Source of the DNA: HRBIN30 sp964534275
Lineage (GTDB): Bacteria > Desulfobacterota > Binatia > HRBIN30
DNA length: 64,000 nucleotides
Assembly: GCA_964534275.1 (NCBI GenBank)
Contig: CAZHQG010000011.1
Span: forward strand, 51,548-115,547
Direction of reading: 5' to 3'
Positions 15,951 to 25,001 of this stretch are shown here, piece after piece. The notes under the pieces are model-generated. The model worked only from the letters and a program-made list of their open reading frames with translations, did no database searches and was not told the origin of the DNA. Made by a program: the position numbers and the translations under genes. Position 1 is the stretch's first letter. Each line of letters starts with the position of its first letter.

Positions 15951-17321
15951 TTAGCCGTCAACACCAGCGGTAAGGTCTTTTCCCTGGTTTGTGTCGAGCG
16001 CCGCTTTCCGCAGTTGGCCAGCAAGTTTCGGGGGCACGTACGCGACAAGCTCCATCGCGTCGGCGTGGTACTGTTCCGTGACGATGCGCCCAAGCTGCCG
16101 CACGCGGGCCACCAAGTCACCGCGTGCGATCGGCAGCCGAACCTGAATTTGTTCGAGTTGCTGCAGCAGCGCTGCGTCGATCTTGTTTAGAAGGTCGCTC
16201 AAGCCGGCACCGGTGCGCGCCGACACAAGGCAGGAGGGCGTGTGCCCTGGTGTAAAGGGAGCGAACTCGAGTTTGTCGGCCTTGTTCAGGACGAGAATCC
16301 GAGGTTTGCGCTCTGCGCCGAGTTCGCGCAGGACCGCTTCGACCACGGCGCCATGCCGCTCTGCCATCGGATGGCTCGCATCGACGACGTGAAGCAAGAG
16401 ATCGGCTGTTTGTACTTCCTCCAACGTGCTCTTGAAGGCATCGACAAACCCGTGTGGGAGCTTGTGAATGAATCCGACGGTGTCGACCAGCAGCGCACCT
16501 GCCCCGCTGGGTAAACGGAGGTGCCGTACGGTTGGATCCAACGTGGCAAACAACTGGTCGGCGACCAACGTATGCGCCGCCGTAAGCGCATTCATCAGCG
16601 TGGATTTGCCTGCGTTTGTGTAACCGACCAAGGCAACGGTCGGCAGTGGTACATCCGCACGGCTTTGACGATGCAGATGTCGCGTCCGGGCAACCTCACG
16701 CAGGCGGCGACGCAAAACGGCAACCCGCTCGCGCACTTTGCGCCGGTCCACTTCGAGCTGCGTTTCTCCTGGGCCACGCGTTCCCACGCCGCCGCCAAGA
16801 CGGGAAAGGTGCTGCCACTGCCTGGTTAGACGCGGTAGCAAGTATTGGAGTTGTGCCAGCTCCACCTGCAGTTTTCCCTCCAGGCTGCGGGCTCGCTGAG
16901 CGAAAATGTCGAGAATCAACTGGCTCCGATCGATCACCTTGAGCTCGAGCGACCGTTCCAAGTTGCGCTGCTGCGCAGGTGATAGCGGTTCGTCGAAGAT
17001 GACCACCTGCGCGCCATTCTCCACCGCGTAGCGCCGGACCTCCTCGACCTTGCCCGCACCGATGAACGTTGCTGGTTGCGGGTGAGCTAACGACTGCAAA
17101 ACCCGGCCAACCACGCGCACTCCAGCGCTTTCTGCCAGGCGTTCCAGTTCGTCCAACGATTCCGTGGCGGAAAGCGTACCGCCTCTCCGACATTCCACCC
17201 CCACAAGCACGGCCGCCTCGTTTTCCGTGCGGGCGTTACCGGGAAGCCGCCCGACCGGACCGTGCGGGTTGGGTTTGCCCAGAACTGCCGCTCTCGACCG
17301 CGTCGGTTCGTTTCCCTTCAC
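15951..17321 (-). CDS. hflX: GTPase HflX
   Basis: About 456 residues. Ribosome-associated GTPase: N-terminal HflX domain (FIGAGKVEEVRRYAVENGAQVVIFDEPLSPAQQRNLE), conserved linker with GGGVGTRGPGETQLE, then the G domain with G1 GYTNAGKST, G3 DTVGFI and G4 NKAD. The GTG at 17321 overlaps the dnaE stop (GTGA) and is preferred to longer upstream starts, which would lie inside dnaE. HflX splits stalled or stressed ribosomes. Expressed with dnaE by coupling, an uncommon neighbour for hflX, which more often follows hfq. Confidence 0.93.
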   Translation of the reverse strand: MKGNEPTRSRAAVLGKPNPHGPVGRLPGNARTENEAAVLVGVECRRGGTLSATESLDELERLAESAGVRVVGRVLQSLAHPQPATFIGAGKVEEVRRYAVENGAQVVIFDEPLSPAQQRNLERSLELKVIDRSQLILDIFAQRARSLEGKLQVELAQLQYLLPRLTRQWQHLSRLGGGVGTRGPGETQLEVDRRKVRERVAVLRRRLREVARTRHLHRQSRADVPLPTVALVGYTNAGKSTLMNALTAAHTLVADQLFATLDPTVRHLRLPSGAGALLVDTVGFIHKLPHGFVDAFKSTLEEVQTADLLLHVVDASHPMAERHGAVVEAVLRELGAERKPRILVLNKADKLEFAPFTPGHTPSCLVSARTGAGLSDLLNKIDAALLQQLEQIQVRLPIARGDLVARVRQLGRIVTEQYHADAMELVAYVPPKLAGQLRKAALDTNQGKDLTAGVDG

Positions 17322-20300
17322 TGCAAGTATACAGCGCCTTCTCCGAAGATTTGTTCCACTTCGGTAATGAAAGCCTCTGTCGGTGTGACCTTCAATCGCG
17401 CGGGCAGTTCCAGGACAATTTCGGCCTTTGCTTGCGGCAGCCAAAGGTGCACAAACGTATCGCACCGTCCCGGATGCCGAGAGCAAGTTTCCCGCAAGCG
17501 CTGCAGCTTCTCGGCATCGACCATTTCTTCTGCGAGGGTGAGCCGGACCTGTTTGAACGCCTTTTGCTGCATTTCCGACAAGAGGGTCACGGTTTCCACA
17601 ATTAATTGGCAGCGCTCGTCGTCGATCTCAAGCGTTCCTTCGACCAGGACGGGTTCGTCGGCGTGGATCGCAGTCTCACAAGCTCGGTAGGTGTTGGGCC
17701 AAGCTAAAGCCTCGACCGTGCCAGATCGGTCTTCCAGTACGAACGTTGCATAACGTTCTCCAGAACGGGTGTTTTTCGTTTTGAGCGTGTGAATCACTCC
17801 CCCGAGTCGCACTTTCGCATTCTCCCCGCGAGCACGTGCCGCAGCAATGGTCCCGTCAGTGATTCGGCGCAGGGCGCGCTCCCACCGGTCCAAGGGGTGT
17901 CCTGTGATGAAAAACCCAAGGGCCTCTCGTTCCAGCCGTAGGCGCTCTTTGGCTGGCCACTCCTCGATCTCCGGGAGGGCTGGAGCGGGAGCCGAGGACA
18001 GGGCCGCGGTTGCAAACAAGCTCATTTGATTCTTGGGGGCGGCGGCCTCTTGCTCAGCCGCTGCCCAGCGCAAGATTGCATCCAGGCCTTCGAGAAGCCT
18101 GCGGCGTGGTTGCCCTGTGAAGTCGAACGCCCCGCAGTTGATCAGGCTTTCGATCACCCGCCGATTGACCTGGGTTTGCGGTACACGCTTGCAGAAGTCC
18201 GCCAGGGACTCGAATGGGCCCCCGCCGCGGGCTTCCAAGATTGCCTCCACAGCTTTCTCCCCGACCCCTTTTACCGCCCCGAGTCCAAAGCGGATGGCTC
18301 GTCGACCGCTTGGTGCCTGCGGAGGCAATACGGTGAAGTCCAAGGAGCTTTCGTTCACGTCTGGAGGCAGAATGGGTATCCCGAGTTCGCGGCACGCAGC
18401 GATATTCTTGTAAGTTTTATCGGTGCTGTCCATTTCCAAGGTGAGCAGTCCTGCCATGAACTCTTCCGGGAAATGGGCCTTCAAATACGCAGTTTGGAAG
18501 CAGATGTACGCGTACGCAGTGGAGTGCGACTTGTTGAAGCCATAAGCCCCGAACGTTTCCATTTGCTCGAAAATGGCTGTTGCCACTTGCTCGGGGACTC
18601 CCCGTTCGACTGCACCACGGATAAAGCGCCCTTTCTCGCGCTCCATTTCGTCTTTCTTCTTCTTGCCCATGGCGCGCCGGAGGTTGTCGGCATCACCGAG
18701 GGTATAGCCTGCAAGCACGCGGGCGATTTGCATGACCTGCTCTTGGTACAAGATCACCCCGTAGGTATCGCGCAAAATGGGCTCGAGCTCCGGATGCAGA
18801 TACTGAATCGGCACTTCACCATGCTTACGCTTGATGAACTCCTCGACCATGCCCGAGTCGAGGGGACCAGGACGAAACAGAGCCAACACGGCAATGAGGT
18901 CCTCGAACTTGCTTGGGCGCAGCGATGTGACCAGCTTGCGCATGCCACTGCTTTCTAGCTGGAACACACCCACCGTATCCCCGCGGGAAATCAACTGGTA
19001 AGTGGCTGCGTCGTCGAGAGGTAACCGATCCACGTCAATGTGCACGCCCCGCCCTTGTCGAATCCGCTCGACAATTTTGGCGATCATGGTGAGCGTTTTG
19101 AGGCCGAGAAAATCGAACTTGATCAGGCCAATGGCATCGACGTCGGCGTAGGGGTACTGAGTGAGGATCGCGCCGTCCTTATCGACAAACAGTGGAAGGG
19201 TTTCGACCAGAGGACGGTCACCAATGACGATGCCAGCCGCGTGCTTGGAAGCGTGCCGCAACAACCCCTCCAATCGCAGCGCGTAGTCGAATAGCTGGCG
19301 CTCCCGCTCGCCTTTGTCTCGGATCTCCCGCAAGCGAGGCTCCATTTCCAGCGCTTCTTTAAGCGGGAAGTCTTTTCCCTGCTTCGGGGCTGGGTACAGC
19401 TTGGCGATGCGATCCGTTTCCGCGAAGCTGAACTCGAGAACGCGGCCGACATCTTTGATGGCTTGTTTGCCTTTCAGCGTTCCGAAGGTGATGATTTGGG
19501 CGACGCAGTCTTCGCCGTACTTTTCTCGCACGTAGCGAATCACTTCGTCCCTGCGCTCGAAGCAAAAGTCCATGTCGATATCGGGCATCGATTTGCGCTC
19601 CGGATTGAGGAATCGCTCGAAGAGGAGGTTGTAGGGGATGGGGTCCACGTTGGTGATGCCAAGCGCATAGGCGACCAAACTACCCGCCGCGGATCCGCGC
19701 CCAGGCCCCACGGGAATCCCCCGCTCCTTTGCGTAGCGGGTAAAGTCCGCCACAATCAGAAAGTAACCGGAAAATCCCATGTTTTGAATGATGCGGAGCT
19801 CTTCCTCTAACCGATTCCAGTAGTCGCGCTCCTTCGCATCGTCCCAGCCAACCTCGGCACGTTTTTCGGCGAGGCGCGCTTCCAGGCCTTTGCGGGCAAG
19901 GTTCTCTAAGTACTCCTCGAGGGATTCGTTGTTTGGAGTGCGGTAGACCGGGAACTGATAGCGTCCGAACCGCATCTCGAATTGGCACCGCCGAGCCACT
20001 TCGAGAGTATTGCTCACCGCCTCGGGAACGTCGGGAAACGCGCGGGCCATCTCGGTGGGATCTTTGACGTACAGTTGATTCGTCCCAAACCTCCACCGAT
20101 TGGGGTCGCTGAGGGTTTTCCCCGTTTGGATACAGAGAAGCACGTCATGCGCTGGCGCGTCTTCGGGAGTCAGATAATGGCAGTCATTCGTGGCCACGAT
20201 GGGCAGCGAAAGTTCCCGGGCAAGGCGGATGAGTTCGACGTTGGCACGTTCTTGCTCGGGCAAGTGGTTGTCCTGGATCTCGACATAGTAACGCCCGTCG

Positions 20301-20806
20301 AACATGGCGCGGTACTCTTCCATGACGGCTCGTGCCCGGTCGATCGAGCCTGCGGCAATGGCCTCGTTGACTTCGCTTGCCAAACAGCCAGAGAGCGCGA
20401 TCAGCCCACGATTCCACTCGCGCAGGAGTTCCTTGTCGATTCGGGGCTTGTAATAGAACCCTTCTTTGTAGCTCAGGGTTACGAGGCGACAGAGGTTGCG
20501 ATAGCCCTCTTCGTTCATCACCAGCAGGATCAAGTGATGATTCCCGGCCGACTCGGCATCTCCAGCTCGTGCTTTGCGCTCCGTGCGATGTCCGGGAGCC
20601 ACGTACATCTCGCAGCCAATGATTGGCTGAACCCCGGCAGCGACAGCGCGGCGATAAAACTCGACGGCGCCAAACAAGTTGCCGTGGTCCGTCATGGCGA
20701 TGGCCGGCATGTTCGCCGCCTTCACTTTTTGGATCAGGTCGGAAATTTTGTTCGCGCCGTCGAGCAGCGAATACTGCGTGTGCACATGCAGGTGAACAAA
20801 GCTCAT
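17318..20806 (-). CDS. dnaE: DNA polymerase III alpha subunit
   Basis: 1162 residues, full-length replicative polymerase. N-terminal PHP domain (MSFVHLHVHTQYSLLDGANKI), polymerase core with the catalytic acidic motif PDIDMDFCFERRDEV and GRGSAAGSLVAYALGIT, helix-hairpin-helix region (GLGAVKGVGEKAVEAILEAR) and a C-terminal OB fold (VRLGGVIHTLKTKNTRSGERY). Catalyses chromosomal DNA synthesis. Start ATG at 20806 matches the canonical beginning of the family. Followed by hflX with a 4-bp overlap. Confidence 0.97.
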   Translation of the reverse strand: MSFVHLHVHTQYSLLDGANKISDLIQKVKAANMPAIAMTDHGNLFGAVEFYRRAVAAGVQPIIGCEMYVAPGHRTERKARAGDAESAGNHHLILLVMNEEGYRNLCRLVTLSYKEGFYYKPRIDKELLREWNRGLIALSGCLASEVNEAIAAGSIDRARAVMEEYRAMFDGRYYVEIQDNHLPEQERANVELIRLARELSLPIVATNDCHYLTPEDAPAHDVLLCIQTGKTLSDPNRWRFGTNQLYVKDPTEMARAFPDVPEAVSNTLEVARRCQFEMRFGRYQFPVYRTPNNESLEEYLENLARKGLEARLAEKRAEVGWDDAKERDYWNRLEEELRIIQNMGFSGYFLIVADFTRYAKERGIPVGPGRGSAAGSLVAYALGITNVDPIPYNLLFERFLNPERKSMPDIDMDFCFERRDEVIRYVREKYGEDCVAQIITFGTLKGKQAIKDVGRVLEFSFAETDRIAKLYPAPKQGKDFPLKEALEMEPRLREIRDKGERERQLFDYALRLEGLLRHASKHAAGIVIGDRPLVETLPLFVDKDGAILTQYPYADVDAIGLIKFDFLGLKTLTMIAKIVERIRQGRGVHIDVDRLPLDDAATYQLISRGDTVGVFQLESSGMRKLVTSLRPSKFEDLIAVLALFRPGPLDSGMVEEFIKRKHGEVPIQYLHPELEPILRDTYGVILYQEQVMQIARVLAGYTLGDADNLRRAMGKKKKDEMEREKGRFIRGAVERGVPEQVATAIFEQMETFGAYGFNKSHSTAYAYICFQTAYLKAHFPEEFMAGLLTLEMDSTDKTYKNIAACRELGIPILPPDVNESSLDFTVLPPQAPSGRRAIRFGLGAVKGVGEKAVEAILEARGGGPFESLADFCKRVPQTQVNRRVIESLINCGAFDFTGQPRRRLLEGLDAILRWAAAEQEAAAPKNQMSLFATAALSSAPAPALPEIEEWPAKERLRLEREALGFFITGHPLDRWERALRRITDGTIAAARARGENAKVRLGGVIHTLKTKNTRSGERYATFVLEDRSGTVEALAWPNTYRACETAIHADEPVLVEGTLEIDDERCQLIVETVTLLSEMQQKAFKQVRLTLAEEMVDAEKLQRLRETCSRHPGRCDTFVHLWLPQAKAEIVLELPARLKVTPTEAFITEVEQIFGEGAVYLQ

Positions 20807-21236
20807 TGGATGCTCCCTATCTCCCCTTGCTCACTCTCGATGCTTTGGAACCAAAAACCTACCAGAAGGAATCCGCGCGAGTGAAGGCTGGCGTCCCAAC
20901 ACCGGTTGTCCCAGCCGACAAGAGTTTTGACTTGTTCGTGCCCCAGCTTCCATTGGCCTTGGCATGCGGAGCAAGCAGTCGTCCGATTGCAGTCGCGACA
21001 TGCTTCCTCCCAGAGCCGCAGGCCGCACGGCAAGCTGCGGCGGTTGCCATGCCTACGGCGGCCACGAGTCATCGGTCCCATCCGGCATAGGAACGAAAAG
21101 TTTCCTTCCGCGACGACATGGATCCGTTGGTGGCTCGGTCCCGCGGCAGTGCGGGAACCCGCCAGCGAACGGGGTGTTTCCGCCGAACGCAAGGCAAATA
21201 CACAAACATGCTCAGCCCATCCCTCGTGGGCGACGC
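20807..21236. other. 430-bp gap between guaA and dnaE, no gene supported
   Basis: Both flanking genes are on the minus strand. A 68-codon minus-strand frame (20859-21065) exists but has low-complexity composition, no ribosome site and no recognisable motif. The dnaE promoter is presumably here; no clear -35/-10 pair or terminator hairpin was found. Confidence 0.5.
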
Positions 21237-22766
21237 TTACTCCCACTCGATGGTCGCGGGAGGCTTCGAAGAAATGTCGTAGACCACACGGTTGATGCCC
21301 TGGACTTCGTTGATCAGTCGAGCGGAAAGCCGCGCCAGCAGCTCGTACGGCAAACGAGCCCAGTCGGCGGTCATTCCATCCACACTTTCGACCGCGCGCA
21401 GCGCCACGACGTTTTCGTAAGTACGGGCGTCGCCCATGACCCCTACCGTTTTCACCGGCAACAGCACCGCGAACGCTTGCCACAAGCGGTCGTACCAGCC
21501 CGCTGCGCGAATTTCTTCCTCCACGATTGCATCGGCGTGCTGCAGCACTTCCACGCGCTCCGCGGTTACCTCACCAAGGATCCGGATGGCCAGTCCGGGG
21601 CCCGGGAATGGGTGCCGGTTGATGATGTGCGGCGGGATCCCCAAAACCCGCCCTAGCTCGCGGACCTCGTCCTTGAAAAGTTCCCGCAGCGGCTCGATCA
21701 GCTCGAGCTGCATTCGTTCTGGTAGCCCGCCAACGTTGTGGTGGGACTTAATCGTGGCCGACGGGCCCTTGAACGACACCGACTCGATGACGTCGGGATA
21801 CAGGGTTCCCTGGGCGAGAAATCGTACATTGGCGAGCGAGCGGGCCTCACGCTCGAACACCTCGATGAACGTGTTGCCAATGATCCGACGTTTCTGCTCG
21901 GGATCGACAACTCCGGCAAGGCGGGCAAGAAATAGCTTGCTGGCGTCGACTTTGCGGATGCGGAAGTGAAACGCGTCCGTAAGGAAGTTCATCACCCGCT
22001 CTGCCTCGTCGCGCCGAAGCACCCCGTTGTCGACAAAGACACAAGTGAGTTGATCGCCGACGGCTCGATGCACAATTGCTGCGGTAACCGTGGAATCCAC
22101 TCCGCCGCTTAAGGCGCATACGACCCCAGCCGAACCTACCCGTTCCCGAATGATCTGGATCTCCCGTTCGACGAAATTTTCCATTGTCCAGTTGGGTTGG
22201 GCGTGGCAGATCCGAAAGAGAAAATTTGCGAGAAGTTCTTTTCCGCGAGGGGTGTGCGCAACTTCCGGGTGAAACTGAACCCCAAAGAAGCGCCGTGTCG
22301 GGTCGGCAAATGCTGCAACCGGCGAATTTGCACTATGAGCAAGCACGGTGAAGCCTGGCGGAAGAATCTCGATTCGGTCGCCGTGGCTCATCCACACGGG
22401 CAGTGGCCCGGATCCCAAACCAGCGAAAAGGTCGTTGTTGTCGTCGATGGTAATTTCGGCCGGACCGTATTCGCGCTGGTTCGCCGACTGCACTCGTCCG
22501 CCGAAGCGCAGCGCTACGACGCCCATGCCGTAACAGATGCCGAGAATCGGAACCCCAAGTTCGAACACTTCGGGCGTAGGCATTGGCGCGTCGACCTCGT
22601 AGACGCTTGCCGGGCCTCCCGACAGGACCACACCAATAGGATTCCGCCTGCGAATTTCCTGCGCCGGTAAGTGATACGGATGGATTTCGCAGTAGACGTG
22701 CAGCTCACGGATGCGCCGTGCGATGAGCTGTGTGTACTGGCTGCCGAAGTCCAGAATGAGAATCAT
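21237..22766 (-). CDS. guaA: GMP synthase (glutamine-hydrolysing)
   Basis: 509 residues. N-terminal class I glutamine amidotransferase with nucleophile Cys in ILGICYGMGV and a later FHPEVAHT catalytic His/Glu; central ATP pyrophosphatase P-loop ALSGGVDSTV; C-terminal dimerisation domain ending in VVYDISSKPPATIEWE. Converts XMP to GMP. The ATG at 22766 gives the usual N terminus MILILDFGSQYTQLIARRI. It lies 35 bp downstream of guaB and forms the guaBA operon. Confidence 0.97.
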   Translation of the reverse strand: MILILDFGSQYTQLIARRIRELHVYCEIHPYHLPAQEIRRRNPIGVVLSGGPASVYEVDAPMPTPEVFELGVPILGICYGMGVVALRFGGRVQSANQREYGPAEITIDDNNDLFAGLGSGPLPVWMSHGDRIEILPPGFTVLAHSANSPVAAFADPTRRFFGVQFHPEVAHTPRGKELLANFLFRICHAQPNWTMENFVEREIQIIRERVGSAGVVCALSGGVDSTVTAAIVHRAVGDQLTCVFVDNGVLRRDEAERVMNFLTDAFHFRIRKVDASKLFLARLAGVVDPEQKRRIIGNTFIEVFEREARSLANVRFLAQGTLYPDVIESVSFKGPSATIKSHHNVGGLPERMQLELIEPLRELFKDEVRELGRVLGIPPHIINRHPFPGPGLAIRILGEVTAERVEVLQHADAIVEEEIRAAGWYDRLWQAFAVLLPVKTVGVMGDARTYENVVALRAVESVDGMTADWARLPYELLARLSARLINEVQGINRVVYDISSKPPATIEWE

Positions 22767-22801
22767 GGCATTGGCCTGCGAGCAAAGAACTGCGGTGGGG
22801 C

Positions 22802-24268
22802 TCACTCCCGGCGGTAGTTCGGCGGCTCTTTGGTCATGGTTACGTCGTGGACGTGACTCTCTTCCAGCGATGCTCGGCTCACCCGAATGAATCGAGCGCG
22901 TTCGTGGAGTTCTGCGATGGTGCGGCACCCTGTGTAGCCCATGCCTGCTTTTAGACCGCCAACCAGTTGTGTCACGATGAAACTCAGCGGGCCCTTGTAC
23001 GGCACACGCCCTTCGATTCCTTCGGGCACGAGCTTCATCGGTTCTTCGGCATCTTGCATGTAGCGATTGCGACTCCCCTCTCGTTCACGCATTGCTTCGA
23101 GGGAGCCCATTCCGCGGTAAAGCTTGTACGTTCGTCCTTGATACAGGATGGTTTCGCCAGGGCTTTCTTCGGTGCCGGCAAAGAGACTTCCGATCATCAC
23201 AGAGTCTGCTCCCGCGGCGAGTGCCTTCGTAATATCCCCAGAGTATTTGATCCCCCCATCGGCGATGACAGGAATTCCGTAATCCCGCGCAACCCGGGCG
23301 CACTCGGAAACAGCGGTGAGCTGCGGCACACCGACCCCAGAGACCACGCGTGTGGTGCAAATAGATGCCGGCCCCATCCCCACCTTGATGGCGTCCGCGC
23401 CCGCGCGCGCGAGCGCCCGGGCCCCGTCAGCCGTTGCAACATTTCCGGCTACGAGTTCCACCGTGGGGTACGATTGCTTGACGAATAGGATCGTATCCAA
23501 CACCGAGGCCGTATGCCCATGAGCGGTGTCGATCACCAACACATCGGCTCCGGCTCGAACCAGCAACTCCACACGTTCCTCGCGGTCCTCGCCCGTGCCG
23601 ATGGCAGCGCCTACGCGCAGGCGACCAAATTGGTCCTTGCACGCGTACGGGTGTTGGGCGGCTTTCTGGATGTCTTTCACGGTGATCAGCCCTTTGAGTC
23701 GGTTTTGGCTGTCGACAATCAGCAGCTTTTCGATGCGATGCGTGTGCAGGATTTCTTTGGCTTCTTCCAGGCCAATTCCCGGGTGCGCCGTGACGAGATT
23801 CTCCTTGGTCATGACCTCGCTCACTTTCCGGTCGAGGCGTTTTTCGAAACGCAGGTCACGATTGGTGAGGATGCCGACCAGGTAACCGTTCTTGGTGACC
23901 GGAAGCCCGGAAATGTTGTAACGCCGCATGATCTCCAAGGCGTCTGCGATCCGCTGGTCCGGTTCTACCGTTACGGGGTCCAGGATCATGCCGCTTTCCC
24001 ACTTCTTTACCTTTTCGACTTCGCGTGCCTGCTCGGCAGGAGAGAGGTTCCGGTGGATAACGCCAATGCCGCCCTCTTGTGCCATCGCGATGGCGGTGCG
24101 CGACTCCGTGACCGTATCCATCGCGGCACTCACCAGCGGAATGTTCAAACGGATGTTGCGCGTGAGATACGTGCTGCAGTCGGCGTCCTTGGGCATGAAA
24201 TCGGACTCGCCTGGAAGCAAGAGAACATCGTCGAACGTGAATCCTTCGGGCAAGTCGTGGGTAAACAT
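22802..24268 (-). CDS. guaB: Inosine-5'-monophosphate dehydrogenase
   Basis: 488 residues. TIM barrel with inserted CBS pair (residues ~95-200: DPVTVEPDQRIADALEIMRRYNISGLPV and LVTAHPGIGLEEAKEILHTHRIEKLLIV), active-site loop GMGPASICTTRVVSGVG with the catalytic Cys, and the C-terminal flap RYMQDAEEP. Oxidises IMP to XMP, the committed step of GMP synthesis. ATG at 24268 follows GGAGG at ideal spacing, better than the upstream TTG. First gene of guaBA. Confidence 0.97.
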   Translation of the reverse strand: MFTHDLPEGFTFDDVLLLPGESDFMPKDADCSTYLTRNIRLNIPLVSAAMDTVTESRTAIAMAQEGGIGVIHRNLSPAEQAREVEKVKKWESGMILDPVTVEPDQRIADALEIMRRYNISGLPVTKNGYLVGILTNRDLRFEKRLDRKVSEVMTKENLVTAHPGIGLEEAKEILHTHRIEKLLIVDSQNRLKGLITVKDIQKAAQHPYACKDQFGRLRVGAAIGTGEDREERVELLVRAGADVLVIDTAHGHTASVLDTILFVKQSYPTVELVAGNVATADGARALARAGADAIKVGMGPASICTTRVVSGVGVPQLTAVSECARVARDYGIPVIADGGIKYSGDITKALAAGADSVMIGSLFAGTEESPGETILYQGRTYKLYRGMGSLEAMREREGSRNRYMQDAEEPMKLVPEGIEGRVPYKGPLSFIVTQLVGGLKAGMGYTGCRTIAELHERARFIRVSRASLEESHVHDVTMTKEPPNYRRE

Positions 24269-24482
24269 GGTCAACCTCCGCGGCGGCCTTCCGACCCGGA
24301 AAAGCGCGCAAGCCCATCTCCGGTGCGCGGCGATGGGCTTGCTGGAACAAGCGTGAGACCGAATTGCAAAACCATGCTCTCATCTATCAAAGCCAGCTTC
24401 AGTTGCGCAAGCGCACGAACCGGCACCCCACACAACGATCTCTGCCGTTGCTTCGACCGCGATGGTGACGTAACTCCGACGT

Positions 24483-25001
24483 ATGCTCGTAGAGTTCTCC
24501 TCGAAGTTCCCTCAATTGGATCCGACTGCGTACGTTCATGCGTCGGCGCAGGTGATCGGAGACGTGACCATCGGTGCGGAAAGTAGCATCTGGTTTTACG
24601 CGGTCGTGCGAGGCGATGTGCACTTCATCCGCATCGGAAGCCGGACAAACATCCAAGACGCCACTGTCGTCCATGTCACTACGGGTCGCTGGCCGACGAT
24701 CGTGGGTGACGAAGTGACCGTCGGGCACAGGGCGGTGCTGCACGGTTGCCAAATTGGGAATCGCTGCCTGATTGGGATTGGCGCAGTGCTGCTGGATGGC
24801 GTCGAAGTGGGAGACAACTGCCTCATCGGGGCGGGCGCTTTGCTCACCCCAGGGACGAAAATTCCACCTGGAAGCTTGGTGCTTGGCGCTCCAGCGAAAG
24901 TGGTGCGGTCACTCACCGACGCTGAAAAAGCGGAAATTGTTCAGAGCGCAGCGCACTACGTGGCGCACGCGAGACGCTATCGAGCGGCCGGCATTCTGTG
25001 A
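24483..25001 (+). CDS. Gamma-class carbonic anhydrase-like hexapeptide protein
   Basis: 172-residue left-handed beta-helix protein. Hexapeptide repeats run through residues ~15-135. RGDVHFIRIGSRTNIQDATVVHVT and VTVGHRAVLHGC provide the Arg/Asp and the three metal-binding His positions expected of the gamma carbonic anhydrase (YrdA/CaiE-like) family. Forms homotrimers; some members hydrate CO2 and others bind metals or CoA esters. C terminus overlaps the convergent der gene by 25 bp. Confidence 0.88.
   Translation: MLVEFSSKFPQLDPTAYVHASAQVIGDVTIGAESSIWFYAVVRGDVHFIRIGSRTNIQDATVVHVTTGRWPTIVGDEVTVGHRAVLHGCQIGNRCLIGIGAVLLDGVEVGDNCLIGAGALLTPGTKIPPGSLVLGAPAKVVRSLTDAEKAEIVQSAAHYVAHARRYRAAGIL

Noticed and set aside
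17300..20900. Long plus-strand open frames opposite dnaE (e.g. 18026-18958, 19982-20884)
   Set aside because: Antisense shadows of a conserved gene in GC-rich DNA; no motifs.
20803..21483. A 226-codon minus-strand frame between dnaE and guaA
   Set aside because: It overlaps guaA out of frame, has no motif or ribosome site, and its composition is unlike the neighbours.
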